DNA of 64,000 nucleotides from the NCBI RefSeq assembly GCF_014844075.1, contig NZ_CP062165.1, positions 2,728,001-2,792,000 on the forward strand. The letters run 5' to 3'. Every line of letters begins with the position of its first letter. Positions within the stretch are counted from its first letter, which is position 1. Position numbers and translations under genes: made by a program. The DNA is from Paenibacillus sp. JNUCC-31. Its GTDB lineage: Bacteria; Bacillota; Bacilli; Paenibacillales; Paenibacillaceae. The notes below the pieces were generated by a model. That model had not been told where the DNA came from. It made no database searches and was given only the letters and a program-made list of their open reading frames with translations. Shown here piece by piece: positions 28,223 through 37,200 of the stretch.

Positions 28223-28726
28223 CTATCCTTTTCTCTGTATAAAATAACTCATCAGAATATCGTCCACATATTGGCCTGCAATATAAAATTCCGACACCAA
28301 TCTGCCTTCCGTCACGAATCCGCACTGTGTATAAAACGCAATCGCTCCCGGATTGCTGGATAACACCCGCAACCTAAGTTTGCTGATCCCATGTTCATGA
28401 GCATGCTGCTTCATGGCATCCATCAAGGCCGTAGCCATACCACAGCGACGGTCATGGGGATGCACCGCGATATGAATTTCGTATACATGACGGTTGACAG
28501 GCATGCCTGTCGCCGGATGAAAGCCCACATAACCACATACCCGCTCTCCCTGAACGGCAATCAACTGACTGCCGGGAGGACAGTGCTGCAAATATTGCTG
28601 TCTGGATCGCCACTGCAATGGCGCCGGAGAGGTATGTTTATCCCATACCATGGCGTCCAGCTCCATGAGTTGGCCTGCATCCTTGATCTCGGATGGACGA
28701 ATGGTAAATGTATGGCTGGTAAGCAT
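28223..28726 (-). CDS. GNAT-family N-acetyltransferase
   Basis: A 167-residue acetyltransferase of the PhnO/RimI-like GNAT fold. It has IHIAVHPHDRRCGMATALM (motif A, acetyl-CoA loop) and SNPGAIAFYTQCGFVTEGRL (motif B). The N-terminal TIRPSEIKDAGQLMELD is the usual first strand and helix. The substrate is unknown. Start ATG 28726 follows AAAGGTTGA. It is the first gene of a probable two-gene unit with the atypical SDR. Confidence 0.88.
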   Translation of the reverse strand: MLTSHTFTIRPSEIKDAGQLMELDAMVWDKHTSPAPLQWRSRQQYLQHCPPGSQLIAVQGERVCGYVGFHPATGMPVNRHVYEIHIAVHPHDRRCGMATALMDAMKQHAHEHGISKLRLRVLSSNPGAIAFYTQCGFVTEGRLVSEFYIAGQYVDDILMSYFIQRKG

Positions 28727-28985
28727 AAAAATTCAACCTTTCGTGCAATAGTCAAAAATGCTGCGCGAAGCAGCTTTCGGTAATATTGTGGCTATTCGTT
28801 TCATATTGAGCGATATGCAGATGTACATGAAATCTGATGCACATGCTCCTTTGTTTTATATTGTAGCATAGCCTCAGGCCGGACTAAAATTTCACGCTGT
28901 GGATTGAAATTAATGCTAACCTTTCCGTAACGTCATCCTTTATACTAAATCGATAATATACTGATTCGATAAGGAGGTGTACATG

Positions 28986-30254
28986 ATGAACATTAAGGAA
29001 GCCGCTGACAGACTCGGCATATCGGCGAGAGCCATTCGCTTTTATGAGGAAAAAGGACTGATTTCCCCCGCTAAACAGACAACTAACGGGTATCGCACAT
29101 ACACCGAGAATGACATCTGGCGGCTGCAAACCATTGCAGCGCTGCGTGAGATCGGGATGTCGCTTCAGGATATCACCCAAGCCCTCGGCGAGATTGATCA
29201 AGGCAATCAGCAGCGGCTGGAAGAATATCTGGAGTTACAGCAGGCGGTCATGTATGCCCAGTGGGTCGAACTCAAACGCATGCTGGATACAACCCAGCGC
29301 ATGATTGATCTGAACCGCCAGGACGGGCCGCTGGACGTCAGCCATCTCCATGATCTTGCAGACAGTGCGCGTCGCCTCAGGGAAGCCCGGCAGAACTGGC
29401 ATGATCGCTGGAACTACGACACCCAGGCGGCTATCCATGATCAACGAGTACAGGCGGAGGATGGCCGTATGCCCGGACAAACTGCATCGAAGGTCAGAAA
29501 TGATTCGAAACCCGGAGCCATGCGAGCAACAGATGAGCCGGATCAAGAAGGCGAGCCAGATCATAACGGTGATGAAGTTCGTATTGATAAGAATAGCTGG
29601 ATAGTACACAAGCTAAACAGCGTTACAACGTATTCAGAAGATACAGGATTAGGGTTAGATTCAGGAGTAGGTGCAAGGCCGTTCAATATATATGACAACT
29701 ATGACGAAGCGCTGGAGCAGACAGCAAGCTGGATATCTCCTGTGCCCGGTGAGAAGGGGCTGGACATTGGAACAGGCACGGGCAATCTGGCTGGCAAACT
29801 GTTAGAGCGCGGCGCAGCGATGACCGCCATCGATCAATCCCGGGAGATGCTGCGTACATGCCGCACCAAATATCCAGAGATGCATGTGAAGCTTGGCAAC
29901 TTTCTGGCGCTGCCTTTTGCCGACCAGTCCTTCGATTTTGTCGTATCCAGCTTTGCCTTCCATCATCTAAGCTCAGACCAGCAGCAGTTGGCGTTACAGG
30001 AGATGCAGCGAGTGTTAACTGCACGTGGACGGATCTGCCTGACAGACCTGATGTTTGTGGATGCAACTCACCGCCAGACGTATATCCAACAGGCTGAGGC
30101 AGCAGGTCATGAGGACCAACTGCACACGATAAGGGAACGTCATTTCCCACTGCTGGACGAGCTGTGCAGCTGGCTGGAGGGCGAAGGCTATGTTACGAAG
30201 CATATCCGCCATAATGCATTGTTGCACACGTTGCTGGCCGTTCCTTTGCGTTAG
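28986..30254 (+). CDS. MerR-type regulator fused to a SAM methyltransferase
   Basis: A 422-residue fusion. Residues 1-70 are a MerR winged helix (MNIKEAADRLGISARAIRFY, then KGLISPAKQTTNGYRTY), then a dimerising helix to about 120. A polar, low-complexity linker spans about 150-210. Residues about 225-420 are a class I methyltransferase (motif I LDIGTGTGNLAG at about 258, then FDFVVSSFAFHHLS and RGRICLTDLMFVD). I choose ATG 28986, 8 bases after AAGGAGG; GTG 28977 lies inside that site. The methyltransferase may sense SAM or a small-molecule substrate for the regulator, or the protein may couple detoxification to induction (inference). Target genes unknown; no close + strand partner. Confidence 0.9.
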   Translation: MNIKEAADRLGISARAIRFYEEKGLISPAKQTTNGYRTYTENDIWRLQTIAALREIGMSLQDITQALGEIDQGNQQRLEEYLELQQAVMYAQWVELKRMLDTTQRMIDLNRQDGPLDVSHLHDLADSARRLREARQNWHDRWNYDTQAAIHDQRVQAEDGRMPGQTASKVRNDSKPGAMRATDEPDQEGEPDHNGDEVRIDKNSWIVHKLNSVTTYSEDTGLGLDSGVGARPFNIYDNYDEALEQTASWISPVPGEKGLDIGTGTGNLAGKLLERGAAMTAIDQSREMLRTCRTKYPEMHVKLGNFLALPFADQSFDFVVSSFAFHHLSSDQQQLALQEMQRVLTARGRICLTDLMFVDATHRQTYIQQAEAAGHEDQLHTIRERHFPLLDELCSWLEGEGYVTKHIRHNALLHTLLAVPLR

Positions 30255-30322
30255 AATGAATATTCGTATCGTAACCGTCCCCCAACCTACCGATTGATCA
30301 ACTAAAAAAGCCACAATAACAA

Positions 30323-30356
30323 AAGGTCACCCTTCCCTGTTAGGGAGGATGACCTT
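30323..30356. terminator. Terminator between the MerR fusion and the GH94-like gene
   Basis: Stem AAGGTCACCCTTCCC / GGGAGGATGACCTT. Read on the minus strand it continues into TTTTGTT, so it mainly serves the GH94-like gene. Confidence 0.8.
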
Positions 30357-30389
30357 CCACTCTAGTGAAACATCGAGCTTGTATTGAAT

Positions 30390-33300
30390 TTACATATAAA
30401 TTTCAACAATCGCACGCTCAGAAGCACTACGCGCTTGTTTGAACTCATCCAGCGAGATACGGGCTCCACCCTGACGGTAGCGATTCGCCGTTTGCTCGGT
30501 GCGGATGTCCTTTCCGTTTACCGTTACACGGTTAACCGAACCTTCGTTCAGATGATAGATAAACGTTACCGGCTCGCCTGCATATTCAAATTCGAATTGC
30601 ATGCCATCCAGCTCAGCCGGCAATACCGGGTCAATCACCAGATCTCCGCCTTCCTGACGAATGCCGAGTGCGTTCGAGATCAGTTGGTTCATGTAGATTC
30701 CAGGACCGCTGGAGTAGATTCTCCATCCACCCTTTACCTGCACCGTTCCTTTGCGTAGTTGATCAAAATGCTCCTGAGCCTCGTACCGCGTGTTGAACTT
30801 GCCGTCAGAACTGCTGAAATACGCATTCGCCTGACGAATCTCCGCATTAGGTACAACTTCGCCGATGCCAACCGGGTTAATCATGGCGAGACCATTCCAC
30901 ACCTGATCTGTCTTGCCGAGCTTCGCCATCGCTTCAACGTAACGGATATGAGCGTGTACATACTGCAAACCGATCTCGCGACCGAAGTTGGACGCCTGCT
31001 CTGCCCGCTTGAAGTGACTGCTCACACCGCCTGCATATTGAGCTGGGCGATTCATCAGACGTACCCCATCCGGGCACAGGAACTGCTCACGAATCAGTGC
31101 ATAATGCGATTCTGCCTGTTCTGCATTCAGCAATTCACCGATCATGCTGCGTGTCATCGGCAGAAGGCGGTATTGAATGCCTGTCTCTGTGTCTGTTGGG
31201 TGAAGCATCAGCTTCGCCTGATCCGCTTCTTCCATGTATACGAAACCTGGAATCACATCTGTACCCAGCATGTAACGATTAAAGTCTTCACGGATACCTT
31301 GAGCCAGAACGTCCAGCTCCTGTGCAAATGCTGCGTCCTTATGCTGCAGTGCCTGTGCAAGCACATTTACAGACTGATACGTCAATGCAACGGTCCAGCT
31401 GCTCACCATGTATTGTTTGAGCTGTGCATTGGCTGGCTGGAGCGTATCATCCCAGTCCCCATCCCCGTAGGAAGACAGGAATGTGTCGTGAAGGAAGTGT
31501 GAGCGGATATATTCGATCTCTTTTTTCGCGTGGTCGAGTACAGTTGCCGTTTCTTCCGTGAATCCAAAGCTGTGCTTCACGGTATACGGCACTTTCTCAT
31601 CCAGAATCGCATAGTCGCGAGTCGCTGTCAGATAATCCGCCAACACTTTCAGCGGCCATACGATGATGTCACCATGGCTCTCTTCCTGCTGAATGGCAAA
31701 ATACTTATCAAACATGAACCATTGCGGCCAGTTGCCATCATCTTCATATTGGTGGGTATACACCATTTTGATGATATCCCGAACTTGCTCGTATTTTTGC
31801 GTTGCCATGAAGTATTCAACCGGACCTTGGCATACATCCCGAGTGCCCCATGCCGCGCCGCCATACTGCTCCAATCCGTGAGGTACGGAGTAGTGAACCA
31901 GCATGTTATGTGTGTACCACCAAGCCAGCGCGTTCACTTTGAACAGATCCTCTGCACTTTGACCCTCACCACGAGACAAACGGAAACCGTTCATTACGCC
32001 TGCGAAGAATTCGCGGTACGCCTGCACTTCCTCTTCAAATGTAAGGCTGGAGCCTGCTGCGACAGAGCCGTCTGACTCGTTTGCCTGACCTTCCAATACC
32101 CCTTGTACCTTCAGTGTCCATTCTGCACTCTCTTCCAGGCTAAGTGTAACCAACGATGCAGACCCACTGCGGATACCGCTCGCCAGCAGCGTTTCGTCTC
32201 CAACATTTACGGCTGCGCCATCCACCGACATGCGGTATTGCAGGTCTGGATACGTTCCGGCACTAATCGCTTGCGAATCAGCCTTGAAGATCAGCGTATT
32301 GCCATCCTGCGTCATATGCAGTGGATACTCGTATTCATTGACATTCATCGTAATCTGGTTGGTTACCAGATAGCGATATGCTTTTCCACTTGTCGAGCGT
32401 ACGTTCATGCTTACTTCGGTCGTGTGTGCCCCGGTGTAGTTGGTCACGATAATGGTATCGGACTCGGTTTTATAGATCCAGCGTACATAGTTGAAGCCGA
32501 TTTCGAACAGAGAAGGCATGGTCAGCAGACGATATTGTCCGTCCATTTCCACATAAATGCGTTGCCCAGCCGTCTTCGGCACGTTCAATGCGTTGCGGGC
32601 ATTACTGATCATTTTATTAAAATTGGTATTACCAATAACGAGCTGTGAGTTGAAAATACCATACATATACGACGTTGTCGTAATCACTGGTGCACCAAGC
32701 TGTACGTTGCCGCCACTCATCAGAATATGGCCGTGCGGACGCTCTACGAGCAATTCTTTCGCTTTCAATACGATATGTTCATAGCTGTCCGTAAAGAAGG
32801 ACAACAGCGAGTCACCGCTATGCTCTTCCTGATGACGATCAGGGAACAGCTCATTAATCTCATCTTGTGTCAAATCAAGTGCAGCAAGCGGTTCACCCAA
32901 GAAGGATGACAGTTTCACCTGTTCCAATGTCTCGCCATGCTGAGCAGTCAATGCTTGTACTTCGTTCCATGCTGCATTCACTTCATCCCCAAATTCCAGT
33001 GTAGAGATTCCGGCTGGATGATCTGCTTTGGCCAGTCCGTAGAAGACCACTCGGGCTTCCCCGTCCAAGTTTACGCTCTCCGATTGCAATGCTGTATAGG
33101 CAAATTCATACTGGTACGTCTCATTTGCCAGGGTATTATGGCTCAGGCTCTCAGGCTGGTTCGTTTCCTTGTAAGACAGACCAAAGAATTGGAATCCGTC
33201 TGTGGAGTAACCCACTGCCTTGGTCAGAGAACCTTGTTGCATGTAAGGGAAAGCACCGCCCTGAGGCTGGTTTTGACGGGAACATACCACATATCCCTTC

Positions 33301-33791
33301 GCTTCATCTTCGAACACCGTATGGTCAATATACTGTGACAGATAGGCTTCATTGCTGCGTACGGCACCTGGATCAGCAAGACCTACATCCTGTCCATATA
33401 CCACGTCAACGTTATGTTGTTGTCCTGTGAGCTTCACATCCCAGAACCAGACGCCTTGCGTTGTAGCTGTAAACACAACCTGATAGCCAATGCCTTGTTC
33501 ATTACCTTCAAGCTGTACTGTACCTTTCCAGATCAGTTGATTGCCGGATTGCGCTTTGCTTGTAATCACTTTGCTGTTCGAACGCACACCGAGCAATGGG
33601 AACGAGTGGATGTTCTCTCCCTCATGTACACGCAGGTACAGGTTATTCAAAGATCCATCAATCTGGTTGCTGAGCAACTGATTCAACATGGTCGTACCAG
33701 ACTTGGCCTGATACAAGTCCCCACTGTTCAAAAAGGTAAAGGATAAATCCCCGGCAGTCAGCCGGATTGGTTCATTAATCATCGTTGTCAT
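30390..33791 (-). CDS. GH94-like phosphorylase, probable 1,2-beta-oligoglucan type
   Basis: A very large (1133-residue) cytoplasmic carbohydrate-active enzyme. The N-terminal half is beta-sandwich-rich (GH94/GH65-type N domain). The C-terminal half is an (alpha/alpha)6 barrel with GGAAWGTRDVCQGPVEYF, EESHGDIIVWPLKVLADYL and YGDGDWDDTLQP, which corresponds to the catalytic-acid region of GH94 phosphorylases. The size and these motifs resemble 1,2-beta-oligoglucan (sophoro-oligosaccharide) phosphorylases from Listeria and clostridia, rather than the roughly 800-residue cellobiose phosphorylases. Start ATG 33791 has GAAGGAG 8 bases upstream. It is controlled by the LacI repressor next door (operator at 33819-33834). 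The exact substrate is inference. Confidence 0.7.
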   Translation of the reverse strand: MTTMINEPIRLTAGDLSFTFLNSGDLYQAKSGTTMLNQLLSNQIDGSLNNLYLRVHEGENIHSFPLLGVRSNSKVITSKAQSGNQLIWKGTVQLEGNEQGIGYQVVFTATTQGVWFWDVKLTGQQHNVDVVYGQDVGLADPGAVRSNEAYLSQYIDHTVFEDEAKGYVVCSRQNQPQGGAFPYMQQGSLTKAVGYSTDGFQFFGLSYKETNQPESLSHNTLANETYQYEFAYTALQSESVNLDGEARVVFYGLAKADHPAGISTLEFGDEVNAAWNEVQALTAQHGETLEQVKLSSFLGEPLAALDLTQDEINELFPDRHQEEHSGDSLLSFFTDSYEHIVLKAKELLVERPHGHILMSGGNVQLGAPVITTTSYMYGIFNSQLVIGNTNFNKMISNARNALNVPKTAGQRIYVEMDGQYRLLTMPSLFEIGFNYVRWIYKTESDTIIVTNYTGAHTTEVSMNVRSTSGKAYRYLVTNQITMNVNEYEYPLHMTQDGNTLIFKADSQAISAGTYPDLQYRMSVDGAAVNVGDETLLASGIRSGSASLVTLSLEESAEWTLKVQGVLEGQANESDGSVAAGSSLTFEEEVQAYREFFAGVMNGFRLSRGEGQSAEDLFKVNALAWWYTHNMLVHYSVPHGLEQYGGAAWGTRDVCQGPVEYFMATQKYEQVRDIIKMVYTHQYEDDGNWPQWFMFDKYFAIQQEESHGDIIVWPLKVLADYLTATRDYAILDEKVPYTVKHSFGFTEETATVLDHAKKEIEYIRSHFLHDTFLSSYGDGDWDDTLQPANAQLKQYMVSSWTVALTYQSVNVLAQALQHKDAAFAQELDVLAQGIREDFNRYMLGTDVIPGFVYMEEADQAKLMLHPTDTETGIQYRLLPMTRSMIGELLNAEQAESHYALIREQFLCPDGVRLMNRPAQYAGGVSSHFKRAEQASNFGREIGLQYVHAHIRYVEAMAKLGKTDQVWNGLAMINPVGIGEVVPNAEIRQANAYFSSSDGKFNTRYEAQEHFDQLRKGTVQVKGGWRIYSSGPGIYMNQLISNALGIRQEGGDLVIDPVLPAELDGMQFEFEYAGEPVTFIYHLNEGSVNRVTVNGKDIRTEQTANRYRQGGARISLDEFKQARSASERAIVEIYM

Positions 33792-33818
33792 ACTACTCAC
33801 TCCTTCAATTGGTATAAA

Positions 33819-33834
33819 ATCGAAACGTTTCGAT
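33819..33834. promoter_or_regulatory. LacI-type operator 1
   Basis: Perfect 16-bp palindrome ATCGAAACGTTTCGAT, 28 bases upstream of the GH94-like start codon. The same core TCGAAACGTTTCGA recurs at 35114. Confidence 0.85.
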
Positions 33835-33841
33835 ACATCTG

Positions 33842-33901
33842 AAAAAGAATAGGGGTCCTCTGCGAAATGGCCTTTGCTGGCCCATTCGGACGGTGATCCC
33901 C
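33842..33901 (-). terminator. Hairpin after lacI-type gene, probable terminator
   Basis: On the minus strand, GGGGATC pairs with the distal GGACCCC and an inner stem AATGGGCC / GGCCATT forms. TATTCTTTTT follows. It would end the repressor transcript just before the GH94-like promoter and operator. Confidence 0.55.
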
Positions 33902-33981
33902 ATCATTCAACTCTCCATTCAAAACTTCTAGCCCATCAAAAACAGTGACTCAAGCCGCATTCCCTACCGACAAATCACATT

Positions 33982-34998
33982 TTAGGCCGGCTGAATTCCT
34001 GACTCTACCTGCAGCGATCGCACAGATTCACGCTCAACCAGATCAATGGTTAATGTGTACGATGGATTCACTGCTTCTCCATTCAGCATCTGGAAGAGCA
34101 AATGCCCTGCCAATGAACCCGCTTCGTGCTTGGGCTGCCGCACTGTTGTAAGCGGAGGATGAACATATTCGGACAGTTGAATATCATCAAATCCGATAAC
34201 CGAAATGTCATTCGGTACGGATATTCCGCTCTCTTCAAATGCCTTCAGTCCACCAATCGCCATTTCATCATTCCCGTAAAATACGGCAGATGGTAGCTCG
34301 CCCTGCATAACCATCATCTTGGTTGCACTATATCCGCCCTCACGTACAAAGTTACCGCTTAGACGCCATTTGGACTTCTCTTCAAGGCCAGCCTCCTGCA
34401 TGGCTCGCAAATATCCTTGATAACGCAGAGCATTATCATAAGAATTGGATGGCCCACTGATATAGGCGATGGTCTTATGCCCCTTCTGAATGAGGTGTCG
34501 TGTAGCCAGGTAACCACCTTGTTCCCCATCCACCAGCACGTTGACCAGATGATCACTCGACAACTGCCGATCCATCACAATGATTGGGAAACGCCCCCCG
34601 GCAGATTCCACCAGGGTATCATCATGGATGTTATGAGCCAGGATAATAGCGCCATCCACTCTTTTTTCTTGCAAGAAACGAACCGCTGTGGAGTCGCGAC
34701 CTCCCATAGAGCTGCAAGCAATCAGATCATATCCGTTAGCCAGCGCTACGTCCTGTACGCTCCGAATCAATTCGGAGTAATACGGACCCGACAGATCTGT
34801 AAGAATCAACGCAATTGTGTTCGTTCGGCTCCGCTTCAGGTCCATGGCAAAGCCGTTTTTGCGATAATTCAATTCCCGTGCTGCCGCCAGCACTTTTGCC
34901 TTGGTCTTGGCACTTACCTTGCTGTCCCCATTGAGTGCATAGGAAGCGGTTGAGAGCGCCACGCCTGCCAGCTTTGCCACATCCTTAATCGTTGCCAT
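33982..34998 (-). CDS. LacI-family transcriptional repressor
   Basis: A 338-residue repressor. The N-terminal helix-turn-helix and hinge begin MATIKDVAKLAGVALSTASY. A periplasmic-binding-protein-like effector domain follows, with FLQEKRVDGAIILAHN, GNDEMAIGGLKAFEE and IGFDDIQLSEYVHPPLTTVRQP. ATG 34998 is chosen since it begins the canonical LacI start and has AAGGAG about 10 bases upstream; the frame is open to 35070. The palindromic sites at 33819, 35114 and 35289 are the natural candidates for its operators. Together they indicate control of the GH94-like gene and of its own synthesis. The inducer is presumably a beta-glucan oligosaccharide (inference). Confidence 0.92.
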   Translation of the reverse strand: MATIKDVAKLAGVALSTASYALNGDSKVSAKTKAKVLAAARELNYRKNGFAMDLKRSRTNTIALILTDLSGPYYSELIRSVQDVALANGYDLIACSSMGGRDSTAVRFLQEKRVDGAIILAHNIHDDTLVESAGGRFPIIVMDRQLSSDHLVNVLVDGEQGGYLATRHLIQKGHKTIAYISGPSNSYDNALRYQGYLRAMQEAGLEEKSKWRLSGNFVREGGYSATKMMVMQGELPSAVFYGNDEMAIGGLKAFEESGISVPNDISVIGFDDIQLSEYVHPPLTTVRQPKHEAGSLAGHLLFQMLNGEAVNPSYTLTIDLVERESVRSLQVESGIQPA

Positions 34999-35113
34999 TC
35001 CACGTTCGCTCCTTCTAACTTTCTTGTTACCTATCATTTTATACTGTACATGGTTGCAACAACCACTCATCTCTATTCATTGTCCAACGGAAGTTACATC
35101 CACTCCCGATTCA

Positions 35114-35127
35114 TCGAAACGTTTCGA
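35114..35127. promoter_or_regulatory. LacI-type operator 2
   Basis: Perfect palindrome TCGAAACGTTTCGA, 116 bases upstream of the LacI-family start codon. It is identical in its 14-bp core to operator 1, so autoregulation is likely. Confidence 0.85.
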
Positions 35128-35288
35128 GGTATTTCCAAAAAAAATCTCTCTTCACGTCTTTTAAGCATCACTGCTGAATCTTATACCCTTTAATTGTAAA
35201 TATAACTTGGTCGAGAGACCTTATTTCAATATTGGACTAGAGGAAGAATTCATTATAAATCACAATGAATACGCCTGTAAACCATAGA

Positions 35289-35302
35289 TTGAAACGTTTC
35301 GA
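35289..35302. promoter_or_regulatory. LacI-type operator 3
   Basis: TTGAAACGTTTCGA differs from the other two operators at one base. It lies between the LacI-type gene and the divergent iron regulator. It may form a repression loop with operator 2 or act on the divergent gene. The remainder of 34999-35455 shows no gene. Confidence 0.7.
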
Positions 35303-35455
35303 CATTTTCATTATAGTCGGAGTTGATAGCGATTTCAACCTCTTTATCCATTTTCCACGGAAATATGTGAAAGGAATGATTTGGGTACCTACAACATGCC
35401 TTTGTGGTATTATACTGCATATTAGTTCAATTCACTATAAGGAGTCCGTTAAGTT

Positions 35456-37105
35456 ATGAACAATCTGGTTCCAAACTTTCATAAATCGTCCCAGCTCCAA
35501 GCTGGGCGCTTGCAGGAAATCAGCACTGTTCCTCCCGCGATGTTTAGACTGTGTCACCTGGCTCGGCTCCATGATCACGAATCTTACTCTCGTATAGATG
35601 AACTCTGGAGCAATAAGCATGTTCTCTATGTCATTACCTCGGGTCAGGCAAGGCTGATTAGTGATCATGGACATTTGATGGTTAATAGCGGCTCGGCTGT
35701 CATGCGTCAGGCGGGGACTTTACTTCAACATGAAAGCAAACGCGGTTCACTATCGCCGGTTCAGGGCATCGCCATTGCCTTTGATCCTGCTGATAACGAA
35801 CAAACTCTCTGGCCATTTGGACCTCCTGCTGCCATTTCGAGTCGCGTCATTATCGAACTGGTCTCTGATCTCGTTCTGGCCTGTTCGCAAAGCAAGGAGT
35901 CCGGTCCGTTCAAACCCCATGCGTTGTTCTATCAGCTGCTGGATACTTTACGTGATCATGCTGTGCAATTGGCTCATGAAGACCATTCGTGGCTCGATCT
36001 TGTGATTGCACACATTCATGAGATGGTTGCCTATCCCCTTACCCGGGAGCAATTAGCAAGAGAGGTGAATGTGAGTCCAGAGCATTTTTCACGAGAATTT
36101 AAAAAGCATACCGGACTTACGTTTGTGGAGTATGTTACCCGGCTGAGAATTCGAATTGCCCAGGAAAAGCTGCTTTTTGCTAATCCGACATTGCAGGAGC
36201 TCGCGCAGTTGACAGGATACAGAGACACCTTTTATTTAAGTCGGAAATTTAAGCAAACGGTTGGTTGCGCACCGACACTCTATCGGAAAACGCCAAAAAA
36301 AATCGTAAGTCTTACTTACAACTATACTGCGTCCTTGCTCGCACTGGGCCATATCCCTCATATGGGTGCCGTCGGGGATTGGATGGAAGCAAAAGTAGTT
36401 GAATACGGGGCAGAACCATTCATACAATATTCTGAACATGAACTTATTAATCATACGGATCTAATCGCAGACACTCATCCTGATGTCATTCTTGGTTATG
36501 CACCTCATTCGGGCATGGATAAATTACGGCAGATTGCACCCACCATTTTGATGCCCTTCGAGGAACTCGACTGGCAGGAACAATTCATTCATTTGGGACG
36601 TATCACGGGATTGGAAAAGAAAGCTCGTGCGCTATTAGACCGTTATGATACGCTTCAGCAGGAGGCCAATCGTACACTGGATCAGATGATGGGTGAACGT
36701 GGTTCAGCCGTATGCATATTCATGATTGGTGAGAGTGGGGCGTACATCTACGGTCACGGATGGGGCAGAGCTTCTCATATTTTGTATCACTCGCTGGGCT
36801 TCACCCCTCCTGCACGCATGGAGAAGGATGGCCAGCTGCTCACAGGTTACATTCATGTTCCGTTAGCAGAGATTCATCTGTATGCGGCAGATCATATTTT
36901 TATTGACTATGCCAGGGAATCGTCGGAGCAGCATGCTGTGGACAAGCTGTTCGCTCAGGAGTCCTGGAACGCCTTGAGTGCTGTCCGGGAAGGGCGACTG
37001 TACGAAATTGACTCAAATATGTTTTATGGATTCGACCCCATCTCGGTTATGGAGCAATTACAGCACATCATGCATAAACTGACATCACATCTGTCCATGC
37101 ACTAG
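35456..37105 (+). CDS. AraC regulator fused to siderophore-binding domain (Btr-like)
   Basis: A 549-residue regulator resembling B. subtilis Btr (YbbB). The N-terminal sensor (1-170) is followed by the AraC double helix-turn-helix (about 175-280; LAREVNVSPEHFSREFKKHT and LAQLTGYRDTFYLSRKFK). A FeuA-like periplasmic-binding domain (about 282-545; KKIVSLTYNYTASLLALGHI and HPDVILGYAPHSGMDKLRQI) then binds an iron-loaded siderophore inside the cell. It would activate the downstream binding-protein gene when the ligand is present. Start ATG 35456 follows TAAGGAG at about 10 bases. The gene lies 95 bases before the lipoprotein gene, with a Fur box in the gap. Confidence 0.9.
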   Translation: MNNLVPNFHKSSQLQAGRLQEISTVPPAMFRLCHLARLHDHESYSRIDELWSNKHVLYVITSGQARLISDHGHLMVNSGSAVMRQAGTLLQHESKRGSLSPVQGIAIAFDPADNEQTLWPFGPPAAISSRVIIELVSDLVLACSQSKESGPFKPHALFYQLLDTLRDHAVQLAHEDHSWLDLVIAHIHEMVAYPLTREQLAREVNVSPEHFSREFKKHTGLTFVEYVTRLRIRIAQEKLLFANPTLQELAQLTGYRDTFYLSRKFKQTVGCAPTLYRKTPKKIVSLTYNYTASLLALGHIPHMGAVGDWMEAKVVEYGAEPFIQYSEHELINHTDLIADTHPDVILGYAPHSGMDKLRQIAPTILMPFEELDWQEQFIHLGRITGLEKKARALLDRYDTLQQEANRTLDQMMGERGSAVCIFMIGESGAYIYGHGWGRASHILYHSLGFTPPARMEKDGQLLTGYIHVPLAEIHLYAADHIFIDYARESSEQHAVDKLFAQESWNALSAVREGRLYEIDSNMFYGFDPISVMEQLQHIMHKLTSHLSMH

Positions 37106-37155
37106 TCATCATAGATGTCCATGTACAAATATCACGTCATCCTCTATGTTATTAA

Positions 37156-37180
37156 TGAGAATAATAATCATTATTGATTA
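37156..37180. promoter_or_regulatory. Fur box upstream of the siderophore-binding lipoprotein
   Basis: TGAGAATAATAATCATTATT is a near-perfect inverted repeat matching the Fur consensus GATAATGATAATCATTATC with few mismatches. It sits 20-45 bases before the start codon, so iron repression is expected. Confidence 0.85.
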
Positions 37181-37200
37181 CACATAGGGGGAACAATCAT

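Noticed and set aside
30759..31502. Plus-strand open frame of 247 codons inside the GH94-like gene
   Set aside because: Antisense to the catalytic domain, Cys-rich, with no plausible ribosome site.
35265..35459. Plus-strand open frame of 64 codons before the Btr-like gene
   Set aside because: It overlaps a LacI operator and the ribosome site of the next gene, and has no ribosome site of its own. Probably leader sequence.
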